In this document: positions 18,119 through 28,755 of the stretch, in pieces | Position numbering within the stretch: the stretch's first letter is position 1 | How the letters are laid out: each line of letters begins with the position of its first letter | NCBI GenBank assembly: GCA_902617825.1 | Contig: CACMYE010000011.1 | Location: 1-33,672 of the forward strand | DNA from: an uncultured Pelagibacteraceae bacterium | Lineage (GTDB): Bacteria > Pseudomonadota > Alphaproteobacteria > Pelagibacterales > Pelagibacteraceae | DNA length: 33,672 nucleotides | Reading direction: 5' to 3' | The notes under the pieces: model-generated | Databases searched by the model: none | Told to the model about the DNA's origin: nothing | The model's input: only the letters and a program-made list of their open reading frames with translations | Translations under genes and position numbers: made by a program

Positions 18119-19612
18119 ATGAATTTAATTGAACACTTTGTTGGCGGAAAATTATTTTCAGGTTCTTCTGATATAAAAGGTAAAGTTTTTAATCCAGCTA
18201 CAGGTGAACAAGAATCTGAGGTTAAGTTAGCGTCGAAATCAGATTTAGATCAAGTAGTTGGAATTGCCAAAAAAGCTTTTGAAACATGGTCTTTAAAACC
18301 AGCTCTTCAAAGAGCAAGAGTAATGTTTAAATTTAAAGAATTAATTGAAAAAAATTCTGATGAATTGACAAAACTAATTGTTTCTGAACATGGAAAAGTT
18401 TTTGAAGATGCCAGGGGTTCTTTAACAAGAGGACTTGAAGTTGTTGAATTTGCTTGTGGAATACCTCATTTATTAAAAGGTGAATTTTCTGAAAATGTTG
18501 GAACAAATGTTGATAGTTGGTCAATGAGACAACCTTTAGGGGTGGTTGCAGGAATTACCCCATTTAATTTTCCTGCCATGGTTCCAATGTGGATGTTTCC
18601 AATAGCAATCGCATGTGGGAATACATTTATTTTAAAACCATCTGAAAAGGACCCTTCATGCTCCATTATGTTAGCTCAATTGCTTACAGAAGCAGGTCTT
18701 CCAGATGGTGTATTTAATGTAGTGAATGGTGACAAAGAATCTGTAGATGCAATATTGGAGAACTCAGATATTAAAGCAGTAAGTTTTGTAGGCTCAACTC
18801 CAATTGCAAAATATATTTATGAAAACTCAGCTAAAAATGAAAAGAGAGTTCAAGCATTAGGTGGTGCTAAAAATCATTTGGTGGTAATGCCAGATTGTGA
18901 TTTAGATGGAGCAGTTAATGGTTTAATGGGTGCAGCTTATGGTTCTGCAGGTGAAAGATGTATGGCCCAATCAGTTGCGGTTGCTGTTGGAGATATTGGA
19001 GATGAGCTTGTTTCAAGATTATCAAAAAAAGCTGAAGCTTTAAAAGTTGGCCCTGGAATGGATAAAGCATCTGAAATGGGTCCTTTGGTAACAAAAGAAC
19101 ACCTAGAAAGAGTTAAAGGATATGTAGATTTAGGTGTTAAAGAGGGTGCTAAACTAGTTGTTGATGGAAGAGATCTTAAACTTCAAGGTTATGAGAATGG
19201 ATTTTATATTGGCGGTTGTTTATTTGATCATGTCAATAAAGATATGAGGATATACAAAGAGGAAATATTTGGCCCAGTATTATCAGTTGTAAGAGTTAAA
19301 ACGTTTGATGAGGCTACAAAATTAATTAATGATCATGAATATGGAAATGGAGTAAGTATTTATACTAGAGATGGAGACGCTGGAAGAACATTCGCTAGCA
19401 AAATTCAGGTAGGTATGGTTGGTATCAACGTACCCATACCAGTGCCGATGGCCTTTCATAGTTTTGGAGGTTGGAAAAGATCTTTATTTGGAGATAGTGC
19501 AATGCACGGTATGGAAGGAATAAAATTTTATACAAAACTTAAAACAGTAACATCTAGGTGGCCTTCTGGTATCCGTTCAAATGCGGAATTTGTAATGCCA
19601 ACTATGAAATAA
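18119..19612 (+). CDS. mmsA: CoA-acylating methylmalonate-semialdehyde dehydrogenase
   Basis: MmsA oxidises methylmalonate semialdehyde to propionyl-CoA and malonate semialdehyde to acetyl-CoA, using NAD+ and CoA. The 497-residue protein has the aldehyde dehydrogenase fold: [27 protein letters not shown], and catalytic Cys281 in GSAGERCMA. The GERCMA context and the C-terminal [13 protein letters not shown] are typical of the CoA-dependent MmsA branch. It lies between sdhB (39 bases upstream) and mdh, an unusual place. It may serve valine or inositol breakdown, or malonate semialdehyde derived from DMSP via acrylate. Confidence 0.92.
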   Translation: MNLIEHFVGGKLFSGSSDIKGKVFNPATGEQESEVKLASKSDLDQVVGIAKKAFETWSLKPALQRARVMFKFKELIEKNSDELTKLIVSEHGKVFEDARGSLTRGLEVVEFACGIPHLLKGEFSENVGTNVDSWSMRQPLGVVAGITPFNFPAMVPMWMFPIAIACGNTFILKPSEKDPSCSIMLAQLLTEAGLPDGVFNVVNGDKESVDAILENSDIKAVSFVGSTPIAKYIYENSAKNEKRVQALGGAKNHLVVMPDCDLDGAVNGLMGAAYGSAGERCMAQSVAVAVGDIGDELVSRLSKKAEALKVGPGMDKASEMGPLVTKEHLERVKGYVDLGVKEGAKLVVDGRDLKLQGYENGFYIGGCLFDHVNKDMRIYKEEIFGPVLSVVRVKTFDEATKLINDHEYGNGVSIYTRDGDAGRTFASKIQVGMVGINVPIPVPMAFHSFGGWKRSLFGDSAMHGMEGIKFYTKLKTVTSRWPSGIRSNAEFVMPTMK

Positions 19613-19622
19613 AAGGAAAATA

Positions 19623-20585
19623 ATGACAAAAATATCTTTGATTGGAGCAGGCCAAATTGGTGGAACTCTTGCTCACTTAATTGGTACAAAAGAATTAGTA
19701 AACGAAGTAGTGTTATTTGATGTAGCGAGCGGTATTGCAAAAGGAAAAGCTTTAGATATAGCCCAATCTTCATCTGTAGATGGTTTTAATGTTAAATTTT
19801 CAGGTACTGATAATTACAAAGATATTAAGGACTCAGATGTAATAATTATTACTGCAGGTGTACCTAGAAAACCAGGAATGAGTAGAGATGATTTACTTGG
19901 AATAAATTTAAAAATTATTAAACAAGTTGCTGAAGGAGTTAAACAAAACGCCCCAAATGCATTTGTTATATGTATTACTAATCCATTAGACGTGATGGTT
20001 ATGGCATTTCAAAAATTTTCTAGTTTACCAGCTAATAAAGTTGTGGGCATGGCAGGTATATTGGATAGTTCTAGATTTAAATTATTTTTATCTCTAGAAT
20101 TAAACGTACCTGTCAAAGAGATTGAGGCGATGGTGATGGGTGGACATGGAGATACAATGGTCCCCATGCCAAGATTTACAAAAGTCTCTGGCCGACCTTT
20201 ACTTGATTTAGTTAAAGATGGAAAAATATCTAAAGAAAGACTTGAAGAAATAAATCAACGAACAAGAGATGGGGGAGCTGAGATAGTGAAGTTTTTAGAG
20301 AAAGGTTCAGCATTCTATGCTCCTGCAGCATCAGGTGTTCAAATGGCTGAAGCATATTTAAATGATCAAAAAAAATTATTACCATGTGCGGTCCAATTAA
20401 ATGGAGAGTACAGTGTAAATAATGTTTATGCAGGAGTACCTGTTATCATTGGAAAAAGTGGTGTTGAAAAAATTGAGGAAGTCAGTTTAGATGATAATGA
20501 GAAAAAAGAGTTTATGCATTCAATAGATGCAGTAAAGGCTCTTTGGGAAGCTGCATCGAAAATAGATCCTGATCTTTCCAAATAA
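19623..20585 (+). CDS. mdh: Malate dehydrogenase
   Basis: Mdh oxidises malate to oxaloacetate with NAD+. This is the lactate-dehydrogenase-like form found in alphaproteobacteria, 320 residues long. Visible are the NAD motif GAGQIGG (8-14), [11 protein letters not shown] with two substrate-binding arginines, TNPLDVM, and catalytic His175 in GGHGDTMVP. The Arg after RKPG fits malate rather than lactate. A good AAGGA ribosome binding site (19613-19617) precedes the ATG by 5 bases. sucC starts 2 bases after its stop. Confidence 0.97.
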   Translation: MTKISLIGAGQIGGTLAHLIGTKELVNEVVLFDVASGIAKGKALDIAQSSSVDGFNVKFSGTDNYKDIKDSDVIIITAGVPRKPGMSRDDLLGINLKIIKQVAEGVKQNAPNAFVICITNPLDVMVMAFQKFSSLPANKVVGMAGILDSSRFKLFLSLELNVPVKEIEAMVMGGHGDTMVPMPRFTKVSGRPLLDLVKDGKISKERLEEINQRTRDGGAEIVKFLEKGSAFYAPAASGVQMAEAYLNDQKKLLPCAVQLNGEYSVNNVYAGVPVIIGKSGVEKIEEVSLDDNEKKEFMHSIDAVKALWEAASKIDPDLSK

Positions 20586-20587
20586 AA

Positions 20588-21748
20588 ATGAATATACACG
20601 AGCATCAAGCCAAACAAATCTTAAAAAAATATGGCGCAGTAGTCCCAGAAGGAGTATTTGCTTTAAATGTTGAGGAACTGCTTGAGAAAGTAAAATCACT
20701 GAAAACTAAAAAATACGTTCTCAAAGCACAAATACATGCAGGTGGAAGAGGAAAGGCCGGAGGTGTAAAAATTTTAAATACAATTGATGAGCTAGAATTA
20801 GCAGCTAAAGAATTGCTTGGAAAAACACTTATTACTCATCAAACAGGCCCAGAAGGAAGAAAAGTTAAAAGATTATATGTTGAAGAGTCCTCAAATATAG
20901 AAAAAGAATTTTATTTATCTTGTCTTGTGGATAGAGCTAGTTCAAAAATTGCTTTCATATCAAGTGATCAAGGTGGCATGGATATTGAAGAAGTAGCGAG
21001 CAAATCACCAGAAAAAGTTCTAACTACAAAAATTGATATTAATGATGAAATTTCAAATGCTGATTGTGAAAAAATTATAAAAATTTTTAATTTAAATAAT
21101 GATGCAAAAAACCAAGCTATAAATTTAATTAAATCAATTTATAAAATGTTTATAAGCACTGATGCTGATATGGTTGAGGTCAATCCTTTGATTTTGACCA
21201 AAGAAGAGAAAATAGTTTGTTTAGATGCAAAAGTAAATTTTGACTCAAATGCTTTGTTCAGACATCCTGAAATTGTTGAGCTTAGAGACCTTAATGAGGA
21301 AGACTCAATAGAAATTGAGGCAAGCAAACATGACCTCGCTTATATAAAATTAGATGGAAGCATAGGTTGTATGGTCAATGGAGCAGGATTAGCAATGGCT
21401 ACAATGGATATAATAAAATTATATGGAAAGGAGCCTGCCAATTTTTTAGATGTGGGAGGAGGCGCATCAAAAGAAAAAGTTTCCGCAGCTTTAAAAATTA
21501 TTCTTTCTGATAAGAATGTTAAAGGTATCTTAATTAATATTTTTGGGGGAATTATGAGGTGTGATGTGCTTGCACAGGGGGTAGTAGACGCTGCTAAGGA
21601 GATAAACATCAGTGTTCCTTTAGTGGTTAGACTTGCAGGTACAAATTTTAAGCAAGGCAAAGAAATACTCGATAATTCTGGTTTGAAGTTAATATCAGCA
21701 GAAAATTTAGATGATGCTGCTAAAAAAATTGTTGAGGCGATAAAATAA
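20588..21748 (+). CDS. sucC: Succinyl-CoA synthetase, beta subunit
   Basis: SucC is the nucleotide- and succinate-binding subunit of succinyl-CoA synthetase, which conserves the thioester energy of succinyl-CoA as ATP or GTP. The 386-residue protein begins MNIHEHQAKQILKKYG and has an ATP-grasp domain (AQIHAGGRGKAGGVK, MVEVNPL) followed by the CoA-ligase-like domain with FLDVGGGASKEKV and NIFGGIMRCD. All are standard for the family. It directly abuts sucD with no spacer, the usual arrangement for equimolar subunits. Confidence 0.98.
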   Translation: MNIHEHQAKQILKKYGAVVPEGVFALNVEELLEKVKSLKTKKYVLKAQIHAGGRGKAGGVKILNTIDELELAAKELLGKTLITHQTGPEGRKVKRLYVEESSNIEKEFYLSCLVDRASSKIAFISSDQGGMDIEEVASKSPEKVLTTKIDINDEISNADCEKIIKIFNLNNDAKNQAINLIKSIYKMFISTDADMVEVNPLILTKEEKIVCLDAKVNFDSNALFRHPEIVELRDLNEEDSIEIEASKHDLAYIKLDGSIGCMVNGAGLAMATMDIIKLYGKEPANFLDVGGGASKEKVSAALKIILSDKNVKGILINIFGGIMRCDVLAQGVVDAAKEINISVPLVVRLAGTNFKQGKEILDNSGLKLISAENLDDAAKKIVEAIK

Positions 21749-22624
21749 ATGTCAGTATTAGTAAATAAAAATACAAAAGTTATTTGTCAGGGCTTCACAG
21801 GATCTCATGGTACATTCCACTCTGAACAAGCAATAAAGTATGGGACAAATCTTGTAGGTGGAGTAACCCCTAAAAAAGGAGGCCAAAAACATTTAGAAAG
21901 ACCAGTTTTTAATACAGTATTAGAGGCAAAAAATGCGGTAGGTGCAGACGCTACTATGATCTATGTTCCAGCAAAATTTGCAGCTGCTGCAATTATTGAA
22001 GCAATTGATGCATCAATAGATCTTATAGTTTGTATAACAGAAGGCATCCCAGTTCAGGATATGCTTAAAGTAAGACAAAGTTTGGCTAGTTCAAATAGTC
22101 GTCTTATAGGGCCAAACTGCCCAGGAATAATTACACCAGATGAATGTAAAATTGGAATAATGCCTGGAAATATTCATAAGAGAGGATCGGTTGGTATCGT
22201 TTCTAGATCTGGAACATTAACTTATGAGGCAGTAGCACAAACTACTGAAAATGGACTGGGTCAATCAACTTGTATTGGTATTGGAGGAGATCCAATCAAC
22301 GGTACAAATTTTATAGATTGTTTAGATTTATTTTTAAATGATGATGAGACAGAGTCGATTTTAATGATTGGAGAAATAGGTGGTACAGCAGAGGAAGAGG
22401 CTTCAGAATTTGTCAAAAATCATAAAATTAAAAAACCTATAGTTGGATTTATAGCAGGAATTACGGCTCCACCCGGTCGAAGAATGGGTCATGCAGGGGC
22501 TATTATTTCTGGAGGCAAAGGTGGGGCAAAAGATAAAATAAAAAAGATGGAAGAATGTGGGATTACGGTTGCAGAATCACCATCAATTATAGGAAAAACA
22601 TTGTTTAACAAACTGTCTAATTGA
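21749..22624 (+). CDS. sucD: Succinyl-CoA synthetase, alpha subunit
   Basis: SucD binds CoA and carries the phosphorylated histidine of succinyl-CoA synthetase. The 291-residue chain has the CoA-binding start [26 protein letters not shown], and the phosphohistidine His248 in [10 protein letters not shown], followed by [10 protein letters not shown]. It starts on the base after the sucC stop. A 35-base gap follows before sucA; it contains a 10-base palindrome CTTCTAGAAG (22631-22640) but no recognisable terminator. Confidence 0.98.
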   Translation: MSVLVNKNTKVICQGFTGSHGTFHSEQAIKYGTNLVGGVTPKKGGQKHLERPVFNTVLEAKNAVGADATMIYVPAKFAAAAIIEAIDASIDLIVCITEGIPVQDMLKVRQSLASSNSRLIGPNCPGIITPDECKIGIMPGNIHKRGSVGIVSRSGTLTYEAVAQTTENGLGQSTCIGIGGDPINGTNFIDCLDLFLNDDETESILMIGEIGGTAEEEASEFVKNHKIKKPIVGFIAGITAPPGRRMGHAGAIISGGKGGAKDKIKKMEECGITVAESPSIIGKTLFNKLSN

Positions 22625-22659
22625 AAAATACTTCTAGAAGGATATATTAAGTAATAAAG

Positions 22660-25578
22660 ATGTCTTCATCAAAAAATCTTGAATTTGAAAAAACTTCATT
22701 CTTAAATAAATCAAATAGTGCATTTATTGAACAAATGTATCTTAAATTTATAAATAAAGATCCTGAATTACCTGAGAGCTGGGCAAATTATTTTGAGGGT
22801 ATAGGCGAAGATATAAAAGTTATTGCTTCGGAAATAAATGGACCATCTTGGGGACCCTCTAAAGTAAAAATAGATATTGATGAATTACAAAAAAAAATAG
22901 AGATAGAAGATAACAATAAAGTAAATAATGAAAAAATAGACTCATCAGAAAAATTTAATTTTCAATTACTTGCAGATTCTAACAAAGATTCTATAAGTGC
23001 TGTTGCATTGATACGTGCCTATAGACTGAGAGGACATTTATTAGCAAATTTAGATCCACTAGAAATGAGAGTATCCGAGTATCTAGATGAATTACATCCT
23101 GAATTTTATGGTTTTAAAAAAAAGAATTATGAAAAGAAAATTTTCTTAAATGGAGTAATTAATAAAAAATATGCAAATATTAAAGAGATACTAAAATTTT
23201 TAAAAAAAACATATTGTGGAAATATTGGTTATGAGTTTATGCATGTTTCAAATCCAGTTGAGAGAAAATGGTTTAGAGATAGAATAGAGCAGGATCAAAA
23301 TGCTTTAAACTTTACCAAGAACGGTAAAGAGGCAATACTAAATAAACTTGTACAAGCAGAAGGTTTTGAAAAATTTTTAGCTACTAAATATGTTGGTACA
23401 AAAAGATTTGGTCTTGATGGAGGTGAAAGTTTAATACCAGCTCTTGAGCAAATAATTAAAATTGGCGGGCAAAATCAGATTAAAGAAGTTAAAATTGGAA
23501 TGTCTCATAGAGGTAGACTTAATGTTTTGGCAAATGTGTTACAAAAATCATATAAAAGAATATTTAATGAATTTGCAGGGGAAGTAAGCTCAGACTCTGA
23601 GGAAAGTGCAGGAGATGTAAAATACCATCTTGGTGCATCTTCAGATAGACAATTTGATGGAAACTCTGTTCACGTAAGTTTAACAGATAATCCCTCTCAC
23701 TTAGAAGCTGTCAATCCAGTAGTTTTAGGACAAACAAGAGCAAAGCAATTTTTTCATAAAGATAAAGACAGAAATAAAGTTATACCTATTCTTATTCATG
23801 GAGATGCTGCTTTTGCTGGCCAAGGAGTGGTTGCAGAATGTTTTGCTATGTCAGGACTTCCTGGCCATAATACAGGTGGCACCATTCATATTATAGTAAA
23901 CAATCAAATTGGTTTCACTACTAGTCCAAGATTTGCCAGGTCATCTCCATACCCGTCAGATGTTGCAAAAATGGTTGAAGCTCCAATTCTTCATGTGAAC
24001 GGAGACGACCCAGAAGCAGTTGTTTATGCGACTAGAATTGCTACTGAATTTAGACTGAAGTTTAATAGAGATGTTGTAGTCGACCTAATTTGTTATAGAA
24101 GATTTGGACATAACGAAGGGGACGAACCTTCATTCACTCAGCCATTGATGTATAAAAAAATTAGAGCTCATCCAAGCGTTTATAAGATATATGGAAACAA
24201 GTTAGTCAATGAAAATTCAATTACCCAAAATCTTTTAGATCAAAATGTTAAAGGATTTAAAGATTTATTGGACGAACAATATAAAAGTGCAAAAGATTAT
24301 AAACCTAAAATAGAATGGTTTGAGGGCTCATGGTCTAGATACAAACCATCCAAAGGCAAAGATAAAAGAGGTGTGACTGGTTTTGATGAACACAAACTTA
24401 AAGAAATATCAGATAGAATTAATACCATACCTGCTGAAATTAATATTCATAAAACTATTTCTAAGATTTTGAACATTAGAAAAAATTCAGTAGATAAAGG
24501 TTTTAATATTGATTGGTCTACAGCAGAAGCGCTAGCTTTTGGCTCTTTACTTGAAGAGGGTTACCCAGTTAGGCTTGTTGGTCAAGACTCCGGTAGAGGA
24601 ACATTTAGTCAAAGACATTCAGTTTTAAGAGATCAGATTGATAATTCTAGGTATATTCCATTAAACAATATTTCAAGTAAACAAAAAAAATTTGAAGTCG
24701 TTGATAGTTTTTTATCTGAACTTGCTGTTTTGGGATTTGAATATGGATATAGTTTAGTTGAACCCAATACATTAACTTTGTGGGAAGCTCAATTTGGAGA
24801 TTTTGCTAATGGTGCGCAAGTTGTAATTGATCAATTTATTGCATCAGGTGAAAGAAAGTGGAATAGAGCTTCTGGATTAGTAATGTTATTGCCTCATGCT
24901 TATGAGGGACAAGGGCCAGAACATTCTTCTGCAAGATTAGAAAGATTTCTGCAACTGTGCTCAAATGACAATATGCAAGTATTGAATTGTACTACCCCTG
25001 CTAATTATTTTCATGCTTTACGAAGACAAATGCATAGAGATTTTAGAAAACCATTAATAATTATGACACCAAAATCTTTATTAAGAAACAAATTCTGTGT
25101 TTCAAATTTAAAAGATTTTAACAAAGAAAATACGTTTCATAGAATATTATGGGATCATGCAATTGATCCAAAAGTAGATGGTTTTATCGAATTGAAAAAT
25201 AGTTCAGAGATAAAAAAAGTAATTTTATGTTCTGGAAAAATATATTTTGATCTTTTAGATGCTAGAGAAAAATTAAAAAAAAATGATGTTGTAATTTTTA
25301 GAGTTGAGCAATTATATCCTTTTCCTGTAAAAGCTCTTGTGAATGAGCTTAAACCATACGCAAAGAATGCTAATTTTTTCTGGTGCCAAGAAGAGCCTAA
25401 AAATATGGGTGCCTGGTTTTCAGTTAGAGACTATATCCAATGGACATTAGATAGTTTAAAGGTTAATAATAACAAAATTTCTTATATAGGAAGAAGCCCA
25501 GATGCAAGTCCAGCAACAGGATATGCTAAAAGGCACAATTCTCAGCAACAAGAAATAATTAATAAGGTTTTTAAATAA
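22660..25578 (+). CDS. sucA: 2-oxoglutarate dehydrogenase E1 component
   Basis: SucA is the thiamin-diphosphate E1 subunit that decarboxylates 2-oxoglutarate and transfers the succinyl group to the lipoyl arm of SucB. The 972-residue protein has an N-terminal segment that usually contacts E2 (SNSAFIEQMYLKF), then MSHRGRLNVLANV (281-293), the ThDP/Mg motif GDAAFAGQG (381-389) with NNQIGF (414-419), and later HAYEGQGPEHSSARLERFLQL. The length is normal for OGDH E1. The nearest GAAGGA lies about 20 bases before the ATG, too far for a ribosome binding site. Confidence 0.98.
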   Translation: MSSSKNLEFEKTSFLNKSNSAFIEQMYLKFINKDPELPESWANYFEGIGEDIKVIASEINGPSWGPSKVKIDIDELQKKIEIEDNNKVNNEKIDSSEKFNFQLLADSNKDSISAVALIRAYRLRGHLLANLDPLEMRVSEYLDELHPEFYGFKKKNYEKKIFLNGVINKKYANIKEILKFLKKTYCGNIGYEFMHVSNPVERKWFRDRIEQDQNALNFTKNGKEAILNKLVQAEGFEKFLATKYVGTKRFGLDGGESLIPALEQIIKIGGQNQIKEVKIGMSHRGRLNVLANVLQKSYKRIFNEFAGEVSSDSEESAGDVKYHLGASSDRQFDGNSVHVSLTDNPSHLEAVNPVVLGQTRAKQFFHKDKDRNKVIPILIHGDAAFAGQGVVAECFAMSGLPGHNTGGTIHIIVNNQIGFTTSPRFARSSPYPSDVAKMVEAPILHVNGDDPEAVVYATRIATEFRLKFNRDVVVDLICYRRFGHNEGDEPSFTQPLMYKKIRAHPSVYKIYGNKLVNENSITQNLLDQNVKGFKDLLDEQYKSAKDYKPKIEWFEGSWSRYKPSKGKDKRGVTGFDEHKLKEISDRINTIPAEINIHKTISKILNIRKNSVDKGFNIDWSTAEALAFGSLLEEGYPVRLVGQDSGRGTFSQRHSVLRDQIDNSRYIPLNNISSKQKKFEVVDSFLSELAVLGFEYGYSLVEPNTLTLWEAQFGDFANGAQVVIDQFIASGERKWNRASGLVMLLPHAYEGQGPEHSSARLERFLQLCSNDNMQVLNCTTPANYFHALRRQMHRDFRKPLIIMTPKSLLRNKFCVSNLKDFNKENTFHRILWDHAIDPKVDGFIELKNSSEIKKVILCSGKIYFDLLDAREKLKKNDVVIFRVEQLYPFPVKALVNELKPYAKNANFFWCQEEPKNMGAWFSVRDYIQWTLDSLKVNNNKISYIGRSPDASPATGYAKRHNSQQQEIINKVFK

Positions 25579-25584
25579 TTTGTA

Positions 25585-26889
25585 ATGAGTGAAAAAATAA
25601 TTGTTCCTGAACTTGGAGAAAGTATAACTGAAGCAACAGTAGCAAAATGGTTAAAGAATACAGGAGATTCTGTTGATGCGGACGAACCAATTGTTGAACT
25701 TGAAACAGACAAAGTAAATCTTGAAGTCCCATCACCAATCACAGGAGTATTAAGTGAAATAAATTCAAAAAATGGCACAGTAGTAGAAGTGGGTGCACTA
25801 TTAGGCTCTGTTTCGGAAAATGGCAGTAGCGCAAAACCTAGCTCTGCAAAGAATAAAGAAGTAAAAAAAGAAGAGATCCAAACTAGTGATAATAACGTAA
25901 TTAAATTAGATCCAATTAAAAAAGAACCTAAAGTTTTTGAGGAGACTCCTAAAAAAGAGGACCAAGCAGAAAAACCATTAGTATTAACAGATGAGGCTGT
26001 TCAGGAGACGGCAAAAATTAGTAATACCCAAAGTCAAACTTTATCGCCTGCGGTTCGAAAAATTGTTGCTGAAAACAAGATAGACTTAGATACTGTCCAA
26101 GGATCTGGAAAAGACGGTCGTGTTTTAAAAGGTGACTTAATAAGTATGATGGGTATAAATCCAAAACCTTCAGAGAGAAAAATTCAATATGGTCAAGAAG
26201 AAAGATTCAAGATGACCAGACTTAGACAAACCATTGCTAAAAGACTAAAGAAAGCTCAAGAAAATGCAGCTTTACTAACAACATTCAATGAAGTCGACAT
26301 GACAAATATTATGGAAATAAGAAAAGAAAATCAGGAAGATTTTCAATCGAGATATAATATCAAACTGGGCTTTATGTCATTTTTTGTAAAATCATGTGTT
26401 GTAGCTCTAAAGAATTTTCCAGCGGTGAATGCAGAAATTGATGGGGATGAAATAATTTATAAAAATTATTACAATATTAGTTTTGCAGTTGGAACTGACA
26501 AAGGTTTAGTCGTACCAGTCTTAAGAAATGCAGACGAATTATCTTTTGCTGACATCGAAAAAAATATTAAAGAAATTTCTGAAAAGGCAAAAGATGGTAA
26601 ATTGATAATTGATGATCTTCAAGGAGGAACATTCACAATAAGTAATGGAGGAGTTTACGGGTCTATGCTTTCAACACCCATATTGAATCTTCCACAGTCT
26701 GGTGTTTTAGGTATGCATAATATTGTTGAACGGCCAGTAGTCGTTGATGGAGAGATTAAAATAAGACCAATAATGTATTTAGCATTATCATATGATCATA
26801 GAATTATTGATGGCAAAGAGTCGGTGTCATTTCTCAAAATGATAAAGGAAAATTTAGAAGACCCAAGAAGGTTGTTTTTGGATATTTAG
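25585..26889 (+). CDS. sucB: 2-oxoglutarate dehydrogenase E2, dihydrolipoyl succinyltransferase
   Basis: SucB forms the core of the 2-oxoglutarate dehydrogenase complex and moves the succinyl group to CoA. Domains in order: one lipoyl domain (1-75) with lipoylated Lys43 in ETDKVNLEV; a linker rich in Lys, Glu and Pro; the peripheral-subunit-binding domain (about 154-186); and the acyltransferase domain from about 205 with His405 and Asp409 in YDHRIIDGK. The single lipoyl domain and [12 protein letters not shown] identify a succinyl- rather than acetyltransferase. The gene lies 6 bases after sucA and abuts lpd. A single 434-residue chain is normal. Confidence 0.97.
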   Translation: MSEKIIVPELGESITEATVAKWLKNTGDSVDADEPIVELETDKVNLEVPSPITGVLSEINSKNGTVVEVGALLGSVSENGSSAKPSSAKNKEVKKEEIQTSDNNVIKLDPIKKEPKVFEETPKKEDQAEKPLVLTDEAVQETAKISNTQSQTLSPAVRKIVAENKIDLDTVQGSGKDGRVLKGDLISMMGINPKPSERKIQYGQEERFKMTRLRQTIAKRLKKAQENAALLTTFNEVDMTNIMEIRKENQEDFQSRYNIKLGFMSFFVKSCVVALKNFPAVNAEIDGDEIIYKNYYNISFAVGTDKGLVVPVLRNADELSFADIEKNIKEISEKAKDGKLIIDDLQGGTFTISNGGVYGSMLSTPILNLPQSGVLGMHNIVERPVVVDGEIKIRPIMYLALSYDHRIIDGKESVSFLKMIKENLEDPRRLFLDI

Positions 26890-28290
26890 ATGTCAGAAAA
26901 ATTTCAAGCAGTAGTAATTGGAGGCGGACCTGGTGGATATGTCTGTGCCATTAGACTCTCCCAATTAGGATTGAAAACAGCATGCATAGAGTCTAGAGGT
27001 TCTTTAGGAGGTACTTGTTTAAATGTTGGATGTATACCCTCAAAGAGTTTGCTAAATTTATCTGAAGAATTTCATAAAGTTAAGGATTTAGCACATAAAG
27101 GAATAGAGGTAGGAGGTGTTAAGTTAAACCTAGATAAAATGATGAAAAGCAAAGATAAAGCAGTAAATGTTCTTACAAAAGGCGTTGAATTTTTATTTAA
27201 GAAAAACAAGGTAACTTATTTTAAAGGTTACGGTAGTTTCAAATCTCAAAACGAAATTTTAATTAAAGATAATGAAAACAATGAGACTGTTATACAGTCA
27301 GAAAAAACTATAATAGCAACAGGATCTGTGGCTACTTCTTTACCAGGAATTGAAATTGATGAACAAAAAATAGTTTCTTCGACAGGTGCATTAAAACTTG
27401 AAAAAGTTCCAAATAAAATGGTTGTTGTAGGAGGTGGTTATATTGGATTAGAAATGGGATCAGTTTGGTCAAGACTGGGTTCTGAAGTAGAAGTAGTAGA
27501 GTTTTTAGATCACATCACCCCAGGTATGGATAAAGAAATATCTTCAGAATTTATGAAAATTTTAAAGAAACAAGGCATAAAGTTTAATATGCAAAATAAA
27601 GTAGAAACAATTAAAAAAAATAAATCTGGAGTAGTAGTATCCACTGTAGATAAAGAAGGAAATAAAAATAATTTTGAATCTGATGTCGTTTTAATTTCTG
27701 TTGGTAGGAAGGCAAATACTGAGGGCTTAAATTTAGAAACTATCGGAGTTAAATTGGATGATAGAAATAGAATTAAAACTGACAAATCATTTCAAACAAA
27801 CTTAGAGAACATATATGCAATCGGTGATGTAATATCAGGACCTATGCTTGCTCACAAAGCCGAGGACGAAGGTATTGCTGTTGCTGAAAACATTGCAGGA
27901 CAATCAGGACATGTCAATTATGATACTATTCCAGGAGTTGTATATACTACTCCAGAAGTTGCAGCGATTGGAAAAACTGAGGAGCAATTAAAAGAATCTA
28001 AAATGAAATATAAAGTTGGAAAATTTTCATTTATGGCCAATTCAAGAGCAAAAGCTATTGATGATGCAGAAGGTTTTGTCAAAATTTTGGCCGATGAAAA
28101 AACAGACAAGGTATTGGGTGCTCATATAATAGGCCCACATGCTGGTGAATTAATTGCTGAAATAGGTGTTGCTATGGAATTTGGAGCTAGTTCAGAGGAT
28201 ATCGCACGTACATGTCATGCTCACCCAACTTTTTCAGAAGCAGTAAAAGAAGCAGCTTTATCGGTAGATAAAAGAGCAATACACTCTTAG
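26890..28290 (+). CDS. lpd: Dihydrolipoamide dehydrogenase (E3)
   Basis: Lpd reoxidises the lipoyl groups of 2-oxo-acid dehydrogenase complexes and the glycine cleavage system with FAD and NAD+. The 466-residue protein has the FAD motif GGGPGGYVCAI near the N-terminus, the redox-active pair Cys43/Cys48 in GGTCLNVGCIPS, the NAD motif GGGYIGLEMGSVW, YAIGDV, and the C-terminal base region HAHPTFSEAV. It starts on the base after sucB and closes the TCA block. The accessory cassette starts 54 bases further on. Confidence 0.97.
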   Translation: MSEKFQAVVIGGGPGGYVCAIRLSQLGLKTACIESRGSLGGTCLNVGCIPSKSLLNLSEEFHKVKDLAHKGIEVGGVKLNLDKMMKSKDKAVNVLTKGVEFLFKKNKVTYFKGYGSFKSQNEILIKDNENNETVIQSEKTIIATGSVATSLPGIEIDEQKIVSSTGALKLEKVPNKMVVVGGGYIGLEMGSVWSRLGSEVEVVEFLDHITPGMDKEISSEFMKILKKQGIKFNMQNKVETIKKNKSGVVVSTVDKEGNKNNFESDVVLISVGRKANTEGLNLETIGVKLDDRNRIKTDKSFQTNLENIYAIGDVISGPMLAHKAEDEGIAVAENIAGQSGHVNYDTIPGVVYTTPEVAAIGKTEEQLKESKMKYKVGKFSFMANSRAKAIDDAEGFVKILADEKTDKVLGAHIIGPHAGELIAEIGVAMEFGASSEDIARTCHAHPTFSEAVKEAALSVDKRAIHS

Positions 28291-28297
28291 ATTATTG

Positions 28298-28326
28298 TTC
28301 ACTTATAACTTAATAGTCATTATAGT
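28298..28326 (+). promoter_or_regulatory. Candidate sigma-70 promoter for the accessory cassette
   Basis: TTCACT (28298-28303) and TATAGT (28321-28326) are separated by exactly 17 bases, matching the -35 and -10 consensus at 4 and 5 of 6 positions. A transcript would begin near 28333, about a dozen bases before the next ATG (28345). The lpd-cassette gap (28291-28344) is one of the longest in this otherwise packed half of the window, which fits a new transcription unit. AT-rich background makes chance matches likely. Confidence 0.4.
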
Positions 28327-28344
28327 TATATAAAAAATTTAAAA

Positions 28345-28743
28345 ATGAGGTACTCAAAAATAGAACTTCCTTCTAATAGAAAATTTGGATTTTTTTTTAC
28401 ATTTGTATTTCTTATTATTGCAAGCTATTTTTTTCTAAGCGATAGTTTTATAATATCTTTTACTTTTTTTACTTTAGCAGTGGTTCTATTACTAATAACT
28501 TTCATTAATGAACGTGCTTTGCTTCCATTAAATAAGTTATGGATGAGATTTGGTCAACTGATTGGAATAATAATTAGTCCAATCATTTTAGGTATTATCT
28601 TTTTTGGAATTTTCACACCATATAGCTTGCTAATGCGTCTGTTCGGACGAGATGAACTCCAACTAAAATTTGGAAAAAGAGAAAGTTATTGGAAACTACG
28701 TAATCAATCTATACCTCTAACTAACTTTAGGAAACAATTTTAA
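28345..28743 (+). CDS. SxtJ-like small integral membrane protein
   Basis: A 132-residue protein with a short polar N-terminus (MRYSKIELPSNRKFG), two closely spaced hydrophobic helices (about 15-32 and 35-52), a conserved-looking NERALLPLNKLWMRFGQLIG linker, a third helix (about 70-92) and a basic C-terminal tail. This pattern and its neighbours resemble the SxtJ family, named from saxitoxin clusters but common beside carbamoyltransferases in polysaccharide-type loci. Its biochemical role is unknown; a membrane partner of the carbamoyltransferase is plausible. It opens the cassette, 12 bases before the DUF5989-like gene. Arginine codons are already mixed (about 4 of 9 are CGN). Confidence 0.75.
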   Translation: MRYSKIELPSNRKFGFFFTFVFLIIASYFFLSDSFIISFTFFTLAVVLLLITFINERALLPLNKLWMRFGQLIGIIISPIILGIIFFGIFTPYSLLMRLFGRDELQLKFGKRESYWKLRNQSIPLTNFRKQF

Positions 28744-28755
28744 AGAATCAGAAAA

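Noticed and set aside
22631-22640. CTTCTAGAAG palindrome before sucA as an operator
   Set aside because: A single 10-base palindrome in an AT-rich gap is weak evidence; there is no second copy nearby and no known regulator site that it matches.
28306-28328. ATAACT/AGTTAT inverted repeat after lpd as a terminator
   Set aside because: The stem is only 6 A-T-rich pairs with no following T run, and it overlaps the better-supported promoter candidate.
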